From positions 62,001-126,000 of the forward strand of contig CAWATW010000011.1 of the NCBI GenBank assembly GCA_963785075.1: 64,000 bases of DNA, in the 5' to 3' direction. The position numbers were made by a program, and so were the translations under genes. Within the stretch, counting starts at the first letter, position 1; each line of letters starts with the position of its first letter. The notes beneath the pieces were generated by a model. The model did not search any database and was not told the DNA's origin. It saw only the letters and a list, made by a program, of their open reading frames with translations. This DNA comes from JAOUGY01 sp963785075. GTDB taxonomy: Bacteria > Actinomycetota > Acidimicrobiia > Spongiisociales > ZC4RG35. Below, piece after piece: positions 27,072 through 36,253 of this stretch.

Positions 27072-28046
27072 ATGTTCGAACAACCCTTCTGGCCCGGCCC
27101 CATCTTCGGCTCGTTTGGCCGGGTCGAGACTGATGGCGACCGTATCCGTTGCCACGTCTGCGGCGAGTACTTTCACCACCTGATCAACCACGCCCTGCCC
27201 GCGCACGGTCTCGACGCCGACGCCTACCGGGGAGCGTTCGGTCTCGCCCAGAATACCAAGCTGGTCGGGCCCACCTACCGGACCAAGAGGATCGAGGTGT
27301 CCGGTGATCACATGCGGGAGCTGGCAAAGGAGCACGGGATCCGCAAGGGCTCACTCACCACCGAGGAACGCCGTGAGCAATCGCTGAAGGCAGTGCGACG
27401 GGTCGAGCACCAGCTGAACTCCACTGAACCGGAACGAGCCAGGTTTCCACTGAATGCCCGCCTGGGATCCGATGAGGGCTACCCCGTGGAGGTGCTGGAC
27501 GGGGTTCGCTCGGGATTTCGTCGACGAGGTTCGAGGGGCCAGCGTGGCGTGTACGCCCGGTTGGGGGAGCGATGGGGCGTTGGGTGGCCGACAGCGAGGT
27601 CGAGAGTGATCGCAGCCGTGCGGCGAGGCAGGCTGGATTTTGACGGGAAGGGGACAGATAGCCGGGTGGGCATCTACCGGGGCAGCGACCGACAGCTCCC
27701 ACACCCGGGAGTTTCGAGGACCGGATGGAGCTGTATCGGGCGTGGATCGTTGAGACCGGGTCGAGCCATGTGCCGCGTGGGGACGGTGTATCAGGGGGTG
27801 AACTGGGCGTGGCTGGATTCCGCAGCCGGAACCGGTATCGACGGGGGACGCTCGTTGAGGGGCAGGTGGAGGCGTTGGAGTCGATCGAGGGGTGGTGGTG
27901 GGTGGCGTCGGATTGACCTGGTCGGGCGGATGGCCTCTGGGGTGCAGGAGGTGCAGGTCGGTAAGAGACAATGGGGGGAGGCCCAGGTGACTCTCCAGCG
28001 GGCTCTCGCACGTTGCGGCACAGGTGCGGCACAAGGTTCTCGGTGA
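27072..28046 (+). CDS. MucR/Ros-like zinc-finger protein with a doubtful C-terminal extension
   Basis: ATG 27072 has GGAG seven bases upstream. The first 120 residues look real: a short arm, then CHVCGEYFHHLINHALPAHG, a C-x2-C...H-x4-H finger, then LDADAYRGAFGL and a helical region with KEHGIRKGSLTTEERREQS. Ros/MucR regulators and HNH-less homing relatives use this finger-plus-YRxxxGL arrangement to bind DNA. After about residue 150 the frame stays open to 28046 but turns into a Gly/Arg-rich sequence that looks like antisense or shifted reading. The true end is therefore probably near 27500-27600. It lies in the accessory region and may have come with the integrated element. Confidence 0.45.
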   Translation: MFEQPFWPGPIFGSFGRVETDGDRIRCHVCGEYFHHLINHALPAHGLDADAYRGAFGLAQNTKLVGPTYRTKRIEVSGDHMRELAKEHGIRKGSLTTEERREQSLKAVRRVEHQLNSTEPERARFPLNARLGSDEGYPVEVLDGVRSGFRRRGSRGQRGVYARLGERWGVGWPTARSRVIAAVRRGRLDFDGKGTDSRVGIYRGSDRQLPHPGVSRTGWSCIGRGSLRPGRAMCRVGTVYQGVNWAWLDSAAGTGIDGGRSLRGRWRRWSRSRGGGGWRRIDLVGRMASGVQEVQVGKRQWGEAQVTLQRALARCGTGAAQGSR

Positions 28047-28364
28047 GGTTGTGGTGCTGGAGCCCCAGAACGACGAGAACCCACACTGAGCAGGCGTGGC
28101 GAAAACACCGGGACTGCGAGATGCTTGGGAAGCAGTACCGCGCACTCGCCGGTGGCCGGGCCGTCGCGACCATCATCGAACCGCCTGCTCATCTCTCTCC
28201 TCAGCTCAGGGCTTGGTCGGTGGGAGCAGCGGTGGGCGGAACTCGACTGGGCGGAGCCCTCGCACAACCCTCTGCGTTGCGGCCCCGAACAGTGCTTCGT
28301 CGGCCTCCCCAATCTCCCGAACCTGGCCGCCATGGTGCGTCGCATGAGGCTCGCCTCAGGGTGA
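28047..28364 (+). other. Possible C-terminal coding remnant
   Basis: A frame ending at 28364 contains the plausible protein-like stretch LGRWEQRWAELDWAEPSHN and GLPNLPNLAAMVRRMRLASG. There is no good start and no family match that I recognise. It may be the tail of a decayed gene. Nothing else stands out. Confidence 0.25.
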
Positions 28365-28718
28365 GGTCCGCCCCGTCGAGTAGGGCGCCAATGAGGCGCA
28401 GTCGCCGGCGAAGCGGGCGCGGGTGGTGTCGGTTTGGTTGAACCGTGGAGCGCCTTTCGCGGACCCCGTCACCGTTCTCGGTCTGGAGTTCTCCGCGGGC
28501 CAGGGCGTCGCGTATGGCGTCGCTCCATTCCTTGCGGATGGTGATCTCATCATCGGCGAGGTTGGCAGCGGCGCAGGGTCAGGTCGTTCAGCCGGCGGTC
28601 TTCCTTCTCGGTGAGCTGGTCCTTGGCCTCGAGGGTGGACAGTTCGTCGGATACGGCACCGGGCGCGGTCTTTGACTTCGGTGAGCTTCTTCGACAGCTC
28701 GGATTGGGTGAGTGGCAT
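28356..28718 (-). pseudogene. Small helical protein, frame broken twice
   Basis: A very good ribosome-binding site (AAGGAG, eight bases before ATG 28718) precedes MPLTQSELSKKLTEVKDR. The protein then continues in a second frame as VSDELSTLEAKDQLTEKED and RRLNDLTLR, and in a third as DDEITIRKEWSDAIRDALAR. All three pieces are charged and helical, like one coiled-coil protein of about 110 residues. The good initiation site suggests it was expressed. The family is not recognised, and the position of the stop is uncertain. Confidence 0.4.
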
Positions 28719-28732
28719 GGGTCAAACTCCTT

Positions 28733-28987
28733 CTAAAGGATCAACAGTGTTTCGTGTTGTTCGCTCTGAAAGAGTCGCACCGCAATGGTGTGCACCACCG
28801 CTGCCATGTGGCGCGGGATCAGCTCGGGGTACCTGGCCGGCAGCTCGCTGCGGATCATCCAGCCTGCGGGAATGGAGTGGACGAACGCCGATGCGCCGGC
28901 ACTTCGCCGCAGCACCGCTTCTCCCATCCGCCCCGAGTCCCCAACAGGCGGCGTCCCTGGGTCCCACTGGTCACAGCCTGCGTCCAC
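28733..28987 (-). CDS. Hypothetical small protein
   Basis: Frame of 84 residues whose second half reads like protein (MIRSELPARYPELIPRHMAA, then VVHTIAVRLFQSEQ). The stop lies just before the strong ribosome-binding site of the next small gene, as expected for an operon pair. The first half is poor and the start is uncertain. The family is not recognised. Confidence 0.3.
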   Translation of the reverse strand: MDAGCDQWDPGTPPVGDSGRMGEAVLRRSAGASAFVHSIPAGWMIRSELPARYPELIPRHMAAVVHTIAVRLFQSEQHETLLIL

Positions 28988-29108
28988 GGCCGGGTGGATC
29001 CACCCTGGTGGACGCCGAATCGAAGGCTATGTCGCAGATCGACACCGTGCGTTGATAGTGCCCTCGATCTTGCCGACATTGCGTTGGCGGCGACCGCATC
29101 GTGTCGGC

Positions 29109-30260
29109 TCAGGCGAGCAACTCGGCGGCGGCGAAGTTGCGGGCCGGATCCAACTCGGCGAGCACCTGGATGTCCTCCCCGTCTGCGGCATCGGTGAGAA
29201 GGCGGCCGACGAGACGGGCGATGCCCGGGCCGAGCATGAAACCTTGACCGCACATACCGACGGCCACCAAGAACCCCTCGGGACCCGCCCACCCGAGCAG
29301 CGGGGAACCGTCGGGTGTGATCGGGTACAGCCCACGCCAGACCCGTCGGACCCGGAGATGGCGGAGACGGGGCAGCAACGCCACCAGCCGCTTCGCCACC
29401 AGCGGCAGGAACTCGGAGGTGGATCGCCGGTCGTCCCCCGGTTGCGGCGGATCGGGAGTGAGGGCGAAGAGCACCTGACCGGTCGACGACTGATAGAAGT
29501 AGAGGTTCTTGGAACCCTCGGCCGGCCGAAGATCCACCACCATCGGCTCGAGGAACCTCCGGACCGGATCGGTGATCCCGGCCTCGTGCCCTTCAACCGT
29601 CACCGGGAGGTCGAGGCCCACCATGGTACCGATCTCATGGGCGCCCGCCCCGGCGGCATTCACCACCACAGCCGCCTGGTAGCGACCGGCGGCGGTGACG
29701 ATCCCGGTGATCCTCCCATGGGCGGTGGTCACCCCGGTGACGGCTTCGCCGACGTGGAAGCCGGCCCCGGCCCGTTCGGCTTCCACCCGGAACGAGTGCG
29801 CGGCCCGCAGCGGCGACGCCGATCCGTCGCCCGGTGAGAAGGTGCCGCCTCGGAGACCGGCGCCATCGATCCCGGGCACCAGATCCCGGACCCGGTGGGG
29901 TCCGACCCAGTCGATGTCGAGACCCAATCCCTGCTGGAGGTCGACCACCCTCCGGAGGGCTGCTTCGTCCTCGGACCGGTAGGCCACGAACAGGTAGCCA
30001 CCCTGCCGCCACTCGATGTCGGCTCCGGTCTGGTCGTGCCAACCGGAGAAGACCTCGATCGACTTCCGGCACAGGCGCGCCTTCGACGGCTCGGAGTGGG
30101 TGGCCCGGATCCCGCCGATGGCGGCACGGTTCTCGCCACGACCGCTCGTGGATCGGCTATCGAAGACTCCCACCCGCACTCCTCGACGGGCCAGCTCGAG
30201 GGCGATCGGAGTACCAACCGAACCGGCGCCGACCACGACCACGTCGTATGAACGAGTCAC
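29109..30260 (-). CDS. FAD-dependent amino-acid/sarcosine oxidase-like subunit (HcnC/SoxB-like)
   Basis: DAO-family flavoprotein of 383 residues. The dinucleotide motif VVVVGAGSVGTPIALELARR begins at residue 7. GGIRATHSEPSKARLC and WRGLYPITPDGSPLLGW near 315 are typical of SoxB/HcnC proteins, and VGMCGQGFMLGPGIARLV closes the FAD site. It would oxidise the C-N bond of a small amino acid or N-methyl amine. Its ATG overlaps the stop of the large partner (30257-30260), so the pair forms a stoichiometric two-subunit dehydrogenase. The pair resembles hydrogen cyanide synthase, opine oxidase and dye-linked proline dehydrogenase; which of these it is cannot be read from sequence. Confidence 0.85.
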   Translation of the reverse strand: MTRSYDVVVVGAGSVGTPIALELARRGVRVGVFDSRSTSGRGENRAAIGGIRATHSEPSKARLCRKSIEVFSGWHDQTGADIEWRQGGYLFVAYRSEDEAALRRVVDLQQGLGLDIDWVGPHRVRDLVPGIDGAGLRGGTFSPGDGSASPLRAAHSFRVEAERAGAGFHVGEAVTGVTTAHGRITGIVTAAGRYQAAVVVNAAGAGAHEIGTMVGLDLPVTVEGHEAGITDPVRRFLEPMVVDLRPAEGSKNLYFYQSSTGQVLFALTPDPPQPGDDRRSTSEFLPLVAKRLVALLPRLRHLRVRRVWRGLYPITPDGSPLLGWAGPEGFLVAVGMCGQGFMLGPGIARLVGRLLTDAADGEDIQVLAELDPARNFAAAELLA

Positions 30261-32368
30261 GTCCGCTCCCCCGACCCGGCTGCGAACACCCCCAGCGGGA
30301 CCTCGAGAAACAGCGGACGCAATGTGGGCGGCGTCACCCCGGCGAGATCGACCCCTTCTTCCCGGTAGAGGCGGGCGATGTGCTCAGGGCAGTTCTTGCC
30401 GCAGCAGGCCCCCATGCACACCCGCAGCATGGCCTTCAGCTCATTGACATCGTGCACACCGGACCTGATGGCGCCACGGATCTCACCGGCGGTGACGTGC
30501 TCACACCGGCATACCACCACGTCGTCCTCGATCGGCAACGCAGGCACAGTCGCCTCGGTGAGGTCCTGAACCCTGATGCCGGCGATGCGGAGGGCGATGG
30601 CGGCCTCGGCCCGCAGCTGCACCAGCTTGGTTCGATGCTGACTCTGGCGGTCGAGCACCCGCACAACCTCCACTCGCCCGAGAGGTTCTCCCCGGGAGTC
30701 CACGGCGGTGACCAACGAACCGGGTTCGACCACGAACTCGAACGGCACGGTCACCACCGGGCGTTGCGGGTCCTCCCGGCGATCCACCACGACGATGGCC
30801 TGGCCGGGACACATGGCGACGCAACGCATGCAGGCGGTGCAATCTCCGCCGGTGAATCGGGGAACGCCCCTCAACGAGTCGCCCTCCAACCGGATCGCTC
30901 GCCTTCGGCAGACCGAGGCGCAAGGGTTGCACGGGATCTCCTGGGTGCAGCGCAGCACCGGGAAGACCTCCCATCCCGGCTCGAGGGACTGGGGCGGGTG
31001 AACCCGGCCCGGCCGGTGTCGGAGTGCGACCAGCAGCTGGTTCCACTCATCCGGGACCGGCTCGGTGGGGCGCCCCAACGTCTCGAGCACCCGGTGCGCC
31101 ACCAGGCGGCCATCGAAGGCGGCGGCAGAAGCCTCCGAGACCTGCCCCGCATCGCCCGCGGTGAACACCGTCAGGCCACAGGCGCGAGCTTGCAGGGCGA
31201 GCTCGTCGAGGGGAGCCAGCCCGGCAGCGATCAGCAGGGCATCCACCTCGAGCGTGCGTTCGGTTCCCGGCACGGTTCTCAGGTCGCGATCGACCGCGGC
31301 GATGGTCACGGATTCCACCCGGTGCCGGCCATGAGCGGCGACCACGGTGTGCTGCAGGTGGATCGGCACACCCAGTCGCCGGAGCTTGTCGGCGTGGACT
31401 CGGTAGCCCCCCACCGCGGGTGCGACCTCCACCACCCCGACCACCTCGACCCCGGCCTGGAGGGCGTGGTAGGCGGCGATCAAGCCGACGTTTCCCGCAC
31501 CCACCACCAGCAGTCGGTGGCACGGTCGAACCAGGTCGCGATTGGCCAGGGTCTGGAACGCCCCGGCCCCCACCACTCCCGGAAGCGTGTTCCCGGCGAA
31601 ACACAACTGCCGCTCCCGGGCACCTGTGGCGACCAGCGTCACCTGCGGCTCGATCAGCCAGTAGCTGCCATTGCGGACCACACCGATCCGCTCGTCGGCG
31701 AACACCCCCACCGCCGTCGCAGACGTCCACAGGTCCACGGTGGGAAACTCGGCGAGACGGGCGGCCAGTCCGGAGGCGATCTCGGTGCCACGGGTGCCCG
31801 CCGAGGTCTGCTCACGCGACCCGAAGAACTTGTGGGTCTGCAGCACGAGCTTGCCGCCTGGGACCGCCTTGTCGTCGACGACGATCGTCTCCACGCCTGC
31901 AGCACCCAACTCGATGGCGGCCGCCATTCCGGCCGGCCCGGCCCCGATCACGAGCGCTTCGATCTCGAGCACCTCGGTGGGCCCGATCTCGACCTCGCCA
32001 CCGTCCTCGGGGACCTCCGGCAGCTCATCGGCCGGATCGACTCGCATCCCCGGCCGGACCGGGGTCATGCAGGCCTTGACCGCCACTCCGTCGGCGATCA
32101 CCACACACGATGCGCATTGACCGTTGGCGCAGAACAACCCGAGGGGCGCGCCGTCGCGCGGATGCCGGCCGAACACATCGATGCCGGCAGCGATCAGCGC
32201 CGATGAGATCACCTCGCCCGGGCGCGCCTCCAAGCGGCGCCCCATCCATTCCAACGTCATGCGTTGCTCGGGCGGTGGATCCTCGATGATCGGATGCCCG
32301 ACGATCCTTCGACTGGCGACCGGCTTCATGCTCGTGAGTTCAGCCTCGCTCGCCACGGTCGAGGGCAC
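30257..32368 (-). CDS. Four-module amino-acid dehydrogenase alpha subunit (HcnA-HcnB-ferredoxin-BFD fusion)
   Basis: Large protein of 703 residues joining four redox modules. Residues about 35-115 are a 2Fe-2S domain (GLFCANGQCASCVV...ACMTPVRPG, HcnA-like). Residues about 135-470 are an FAD/NAD oxidoreductase with ALVIGAGPAGMAAAIELG and LLVVGAGNVGLIAAYHAL. Residues about 485-545 are a two-cluster ferredoxin (CTQEIPCNPCASVC and CTACMRCVAMCP). Residues about 605-665 are a BFD-like 2Fe-2S module (VCRCEHVT, then CMGACCGKNC). HcnA and HcnB are separate proteins in pseudomonads. With the DAO subunit downstream it forms a complete electron path from the amino substrate. Start GTG 32368 or ATG 32329. 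Confidence 0.85.
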   Translation of the reverse strand: MPSTVASEAELTSMKPVASRRIVGHPIIEDPPPEQRMTLEWMGRRLEARPGEVISSALIAAGIDVFGRHPRDGAPLGLFCANGQCASCVVIADGVAVKACMTPVRPGMRVDPADELPEVPEDGGEVEIGPTEVLEIEALVIGAGPAGMAAAIELGAAGVETIVVDDKAVPGGKLVLQTHKFFGSREQTSAGTRGTEIASGLAARLAEFPTVDLWTSATAVGVFADERIGVVRNGSYWLIEPQVTLVATGARERQLCFAGNTLPGVVGAGAFQTLANRDLVRPCHRLLVVGAGNVGLIAAYHALQAGVEVVGVVEVAPAVGGYRVHADKLRRLGVPIHLQHTVVAAHGRHRVESVTIAAVDRDLRTVPGTERTLEVDALLIAAGLAPLDELALQARACGLTVFTAGDAGQVSEASAAAFDGRLVAHRVLETLGRPTEPVPDEWNQLLVALRHRPGRVHPPQSLEPGWEVFPVLRCTQEIPCNPCASVCRRRAIRLEGDSLRGVPRFTGGDCTACMRCVAMCPGQAIVVVDRREDPQRPVVTVPFEFVVEPGSLVTAVDSRGEPLGRVEVVRVLDRQSQHRTKLVQLRAEAAIALRIAGIRVQDLTEATVPALPIEDDVVVCRCEHVTAGEIRGAIRSGVHDVNELKAMLRVCMGACCGKNCPEHIARLYREEGVDLAGVTPPTLRPLFLEVPLGVFAAGSGERT

Positions 32369-32416
32369 CAGGGAAGAAGGCCAGGAGATCGGTGGCAGAT
32401 GACAGGAACCGGCCGA

Positions 32417-33009
32417 TCAGCGGGATTCGAGCTGTCCGACGAGCAGCGGAATCACCGTCTCCACGAATGACTCGACGAGCTCGGTCATGAGCCGGATGTC
32501 GATGATCGGGAACTCGGTCCGAACCCCATGCTCGTATCGGACCGTGCGGTGCGCCAGGACGTCGATGGCCTGGGCGGCGTCCACATGACTCCGGCCACGT
32601 CCATCAGCCGCTTGGTGGACTCGATGCTCATCACGTAATCCGGGATCCCACCACTGTGGGTCACCAGGTCGCCGACCGTCAGGCTCTCGGGCAGCCGGGT
32701 GCCGTCGAGGAAGTCGGCGATACGCTCGTCCAGGGCCAGTCCATCGCCATCGACCGGAGCGAGCGTCGTGAGCTCGGCGAAGATGGCGCCGATACCGCCG
32801 ATACGAATCGGAGTGTCGGGCGTGAGGCGACGCGCATTCGGGTCGGAGCCCCGACCGGAGTAGCGCACTCCCTCATCGTCGACGATGGCGACCCGCTCTT
32901 CGGGTGTGCGGATCCACCATCGGGCGCCGGGAGGTCTTGAACTGCGTGGGCTGGTCGATGAACAGGTCCGGAACATGCGTTCAACCGAAGGGTTTCCCGA
33001 GACCACCAA
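32417..33009 (-). pseudogene. Beta-lactamase-family (serine hydrolase) remnant lacking the active-site Ser and Lys
   Basis: The central part, ALDERIADFLDGTRLPESLT then VGDLVTHSGGIPDYV, is the class C beta-lactamase/esterase fold. Where these enzymes have S-x-x-K, the sequence reads RIGGIGAIFAEL, so both catalytic residues are replaced. After MDVAGVMWT the frame shifts, and the remainder reads DAAQAIDVLAHRTVRYE and ELVESFVETVIPLLVG to TGA 32417. Upstream of about 32900 the reading also changes frame. Most of the C-terminal hydrolase half is absent. It is a broken or non-catalytic derivative. Confidence 0.5.
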
Positions 33010-33232
33010 TTGGTGGGCCGCTCGACGCCAGATCCCAACGCCACCGGGGGAGTACTGGGAGGACCTATCGTCGCACCGCCGCCAGCCGGTAGCAGAGGTG
33101 CAGACCGCCTGGGGGCTGTTCGCCCCGGCTGTGGATGCTGCATTTGCCGCCGGCGCGGCCGGCGCGACGGGAGCATTGGGCTCAGATGAGCGTGATTGAA
33201 CTGTGTCCGAGGCTCTCGATGGGAGGTGGGTG

Positions 33233-33942
33233 ATGAGCAGGCATCAAGAGTGGAAGATGATCCATCTGTTGTACCTGTATGCCAGGCGTGGCGATGACGG
33301 ACAGCGACGGGTGTTGACCGAACTGGAGTTGACCAAGGCTGGTGTCCACTGCGACGTGGACACTTGGGCACCGATGGAGAACGCCGGGATCCTGACCCGG
33401 GATGTGCCGGGTTCGAGCTGGCACCTCCCGTCGCCGAAGTGATTCGTAGGTTCACGGTCGCCAAAGGACCTGGCGAAGGAGCCGACGTTCGTATCGACTA
33501 TCCCGAGGTGTTCGTGGTGATGCCGTTCGGTGAGTCGTGGTCAGAAACGGTGTTCCGGGACATGTTGGTGCCTGGGATCGAGAGCGCCGGATTCACCGTG
33601 ACGCGGGGTGACTCGATCGTGCGGGTGGGGGATCTGGGAACCAACGTGTGGAAGAGCATCGCCCGGGCGGGTGTGATCGTGGCCGAGGTTTCGGTTCCCA
33701 ACCCGAACGTGTATTACGAGATTGGGTTGGCGGACGCTTTGGGCAAGGACATCTTGTTGTTCAAACAAGAAGACGCCACCCTCCCCGCCGACTTCTGTGG
33801 TGAGCACTACTACACCTATGCGTTGAGCGACCTGACGGCAGGAGGCGGCATGCTGACAACCGAGCTACAGAAGTGGGCTGATCATGAAGACCACCAGCCG
33901 TTCGGAGTCAAGGCGCTCGCCGACCGCAGCGCCGCACCCTGA
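33233..33942 (+). pseudogene. Winged-helix plus nucleoside 2-deoxyribosyltransferase/TIR-like protein, one frameshift
   Basis: About 236 residues when repaired. ATG 33233 follows GGGAGGTGGG. Residues 1-70 look like a winged helix (WKMIHLLYLYARRGDDG, LTELELTKAGVH). The C-terminal 150 residues have the deoxyribosyltransferase/TIR-like Rossmann build: VFVVMPFGESWSETVF, VTRGDSIVRVGDLGTNVWK, and VIVAEVSVPNPNVYYEIGLA, with the conserved NPNVxYExGxA glutamate, then KDILLFKQEDATLP. One base is missing at about 33435, between HLPSP and EVIRRF. Proteins of this kind act as NAD- or nucleotide-cleaving effectors in some prokaryotic immune systems and as nucleoside salvage enzymes elsewhere. Which applies is unknown. 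Confidence 0.65.
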
Positions 33943-34137
33943 CAAGCCAGGCAGCATCGACCAGCGGGACGGTCCGCCCCAGGCAGGTACGAGCGCGGAG
34001 GAGCGGCACACATTGGCACACGTGATCCAGCGCTCTTGTCATGGCCACAATGGAATAGCCTGGATAGGAGATGTTTCAGCGATCATGCGTGCCATGGCAG
34101 GCCAGCGTGTTCGCCCGAGAAGTTCGGACCGGTTCGC

Positions 34138-34505
34138 CTAGTTCAGCGGCTCGCAGTATTCGTGGTCAGCGCCTCCGAACGTGGCTGCCACGCACGCCCT
34201 CTCCGGCAGCCCGTACTCTTCGAAGGCATCCTGGTATTGCCGTGGATTGTTTCCGCACCCCTCTGTCGTCTGGAAGATGTCGCCGACGTGGAGGAAGCCA
34301 TCACCTGCCGCCCTGATTTCGGTGGCACAGAGACCACCTCCGTCTCGGGCCAGATGAGCCTGCCGGATGTGCTTTCAACATCGCCCTCAGGGACAGGACC
34401 AAAGTCCACAACCATGAAAACAGAGTGGACGCCCTGACCTGCATCATCGAGGGTGATCCCCCCATTCCACCGGAGAACCGCTTTCCACGGGCGAGGCGCT
34501 GTCAC
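34138..34505 (-). pseudogene. C-terminal part of an unrecognised protein, one frameshift
   Basis: Two coherent segments join across a shift at about 34300. The first reads DDAGQGVHSVFMVVDFGPVP and LIWPETEVVSVPPKSG. The second reads FLHVGDIFQTTEGCGNNPRQ, YQDAFEEYGLPERACVAATF, then GGADHEYCEPLN and TAG at 34138. Three cysteines in the second piece suggest an exported protein with disulfides. No start with a ribosome-binding site or signal peptide is visible upstream, so the 5' end may be lost. Confidence 0.35.
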
Positions 34506-34768
34506 CGCATCCGGCTACAAGCAGCGACAACGTGATACCCAAGGGGAGGAATCGGCGCACTATTCTACCTCCTTCTGCGCCACGATCAACGTACCCACCA
34601 GACGCGACCACAGACCAGAGGACTCGGACTCAACAGGGGCGTGGAAATGACACACAGGGCCCGACATGACCTATGCCCTAGAGGTAGTCCGCAACGGGAT
34701 CGTTGGCGCGGGTTCCGCCACGGGGTCGTTTACATCTGGATGATTCTCCCAGTTGATTTGGGAGGATC

Positions 34769-35356
34769 GTGTGGACGGGTTCGGCTTCGGAGATCGAGCG
34801 TCGGGTCGAGGCGGTGAGACTGGTCCGAGATGCCGGTATGCCGGTCGCTGATGCGGCTGGGGCGGTTGGCCGGTCCCGTCAATGGCTATCGAAATGGCTC
34901 GCTCGTGACCGGGCCGGCGAACCTCTGGAGGATCGGTCTCGAGCGTCGGCGACGTCATTCCAGCCGTTTGACCCGTCGGTCGTCGAGCTGGTGATCGGGT
35001 ACCGGGATCGTCTTGAGAACGATCCGATCTCGTCGATCGGCGGGTTAGCGATCCTGGCTGCGATGGAACGTGACCGGGTGACGCCGTTGCCGTCGATCCG
35101 GACGATCAACGGATCATCACCGATCAGGCCCGGTCACGGGCTCGAACCAGGAAACGTTCCCGGTCCACGATTCCGGTGCTGCCACTCCCCAAAGTGGGGT
35201 GTATTGCAGAGATTGCCAGCGAACGCTGCCTGGGGGACAACCCGATCACCGGCCCACCGCCGAGTCCACCCAATTCTGAAACCGAAATCTGCGGTTGACG
35301 CTGAGCGTCAAATCCTCGGTTCGGAACGAGGGCGATCTGCCACACGCCGCCGATAA
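34769..35356 (+). pseudogene. Truncated integrase/transposase, helix-turn-helix N-terminus only
   Basis: The first 115 residues match the start of DDE integrase-type transposases: ERRVEAVRLVRDAGMPVADA, then GAVGRSRQWLSKWLARDRAG (helix-turn-helix), then PISSIGGLAILAAMERDRVT and LPSIRTIN. The catalytic DDE core that should follow is absent. After about 35115 the reading frame is meaningless to its stop at 35356. This is a 5' fragment of an insertion element, cut off on the side facing the ISL3 element. Confidence 0.6.
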
Positions 35357-35401
35357 CCCTTCGCCCAATGAGCTGTCGACCTCACCGACGACCAGAGAGC
35401 C

Positions 35402-35560
35402 ATGCTCGCCGCCAACGCCACCCATCCGACCGTGCCCGAGCATCTGGAGCCCATGCTCGATGAGTTGCGCCGCTGGGGTTGGGCGATGCCGACCACGCTG
35501 GAGCTGACCGGGACAGGGCGGCGGCATGTCGAGAACGCAAGGCCAGGCCTGCTCGGGTAG
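35402..35560 (+). CDS. Small hypothetical fragment
   Basis: A 52-residue frame, MLAANATHPTVPEHLEPMLD then ELRRWGWAMPTTLELTGTGR, ends at TAG 35560. The composition is protein-like and the frame has acceptable upstream coding (VDLTDDQRA) after a stop at 35369. No ribosome-binding site is evident. It could be the end of a small gene cut by the neighbouring elements. Confidence 0.3.
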   Translation: MLAANATHPTVPEHLEPMLDELRRWGWAMPTTLELTGTGRRHVENARPGLLG

Positions 35561-35572
35561 CGGTCGGGGTCT

Positions 35573-35620
35573 GGCGTTTCTTCCTAGGAGATCTTCTTCT
35601 TCCTATTAGGAAGAAACGCC
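35573..35620. repeat. 14-bp perfect inverted repeat beside the ISL3 transposase end
   Basis: GGCGTTTCTTCCTA at 35573-35586 is repeated in reverse complement at 35607-35620, with 20 bases between. It lies 36 bases beyond the transposase stop. It may be a bidirectional terminator, or 35573 may be the outer end of the element. The opposite end of the element is deleted, so a terminal repeat cannot be confirmed. Confidence 0.65.
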
Positions 35621-36253
35621 GACGCCCTGAGGACCGCTAATCGGGCACTCCGCGATCTAGCGGGGTGTGACGGTTGCGAGTAGGTCCCAGTTCGGTCTCC
35701 CGGCGTAGAGCAGGGCTCGGATCCGGTAGTTCCGAAAGTTGGTGATCCCGAACGCCACCCGCTTGATCCTTTTCACGAGGTTGTTGACCGCTTCGGTGGG
35801 CCCGTTCGACACTCGGGCGCGGTGCCAGGCGGCGATCTGTTGTCGCCACCTGCGGATGGTGCGGCCGAGTGATCGGACTTCGACGGGCATCGACGTGTCT
35901 GTGAGGTCGTCGATGAGCTGGTCGACGGAGGCTTCTGCGAGTTCGTGGTCGTCGAAGTGGTAGATCGATCGGATCGTCTCCTTGCATTGCCAGGTCATCT
36001 GCACCTCACCCCTGGGGTCGCCGGCCTTGAGCAGCCCGGTGTGCTTGTCGTTGCCGGCTTCGTCGAGCCGTTCGTGCGCTTTGGTCGACAGCCGGCGGCC
36101 CCGGTACAGGGGGTCGGACTTGCGGCCCCTGTGCCCCAACGTTTCGTTCTGAACCCGCCGCCGGCACTCGTCGAGTTTGGAGTTGGCCAGGTGAGATCGG
36201 CCCGGAGCGCCCTGTCAGCGTTTCTGCTGGTGGGTTTCTCCGGGCCGTCTCCC

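Noticed and set aside
29834..32206. A 790-residue plus-strand frame opposite the HcnAB-like fusion
   Set aside because: Antisense to a protein with four well-defined FeS/flavin modules; no motif of its own.
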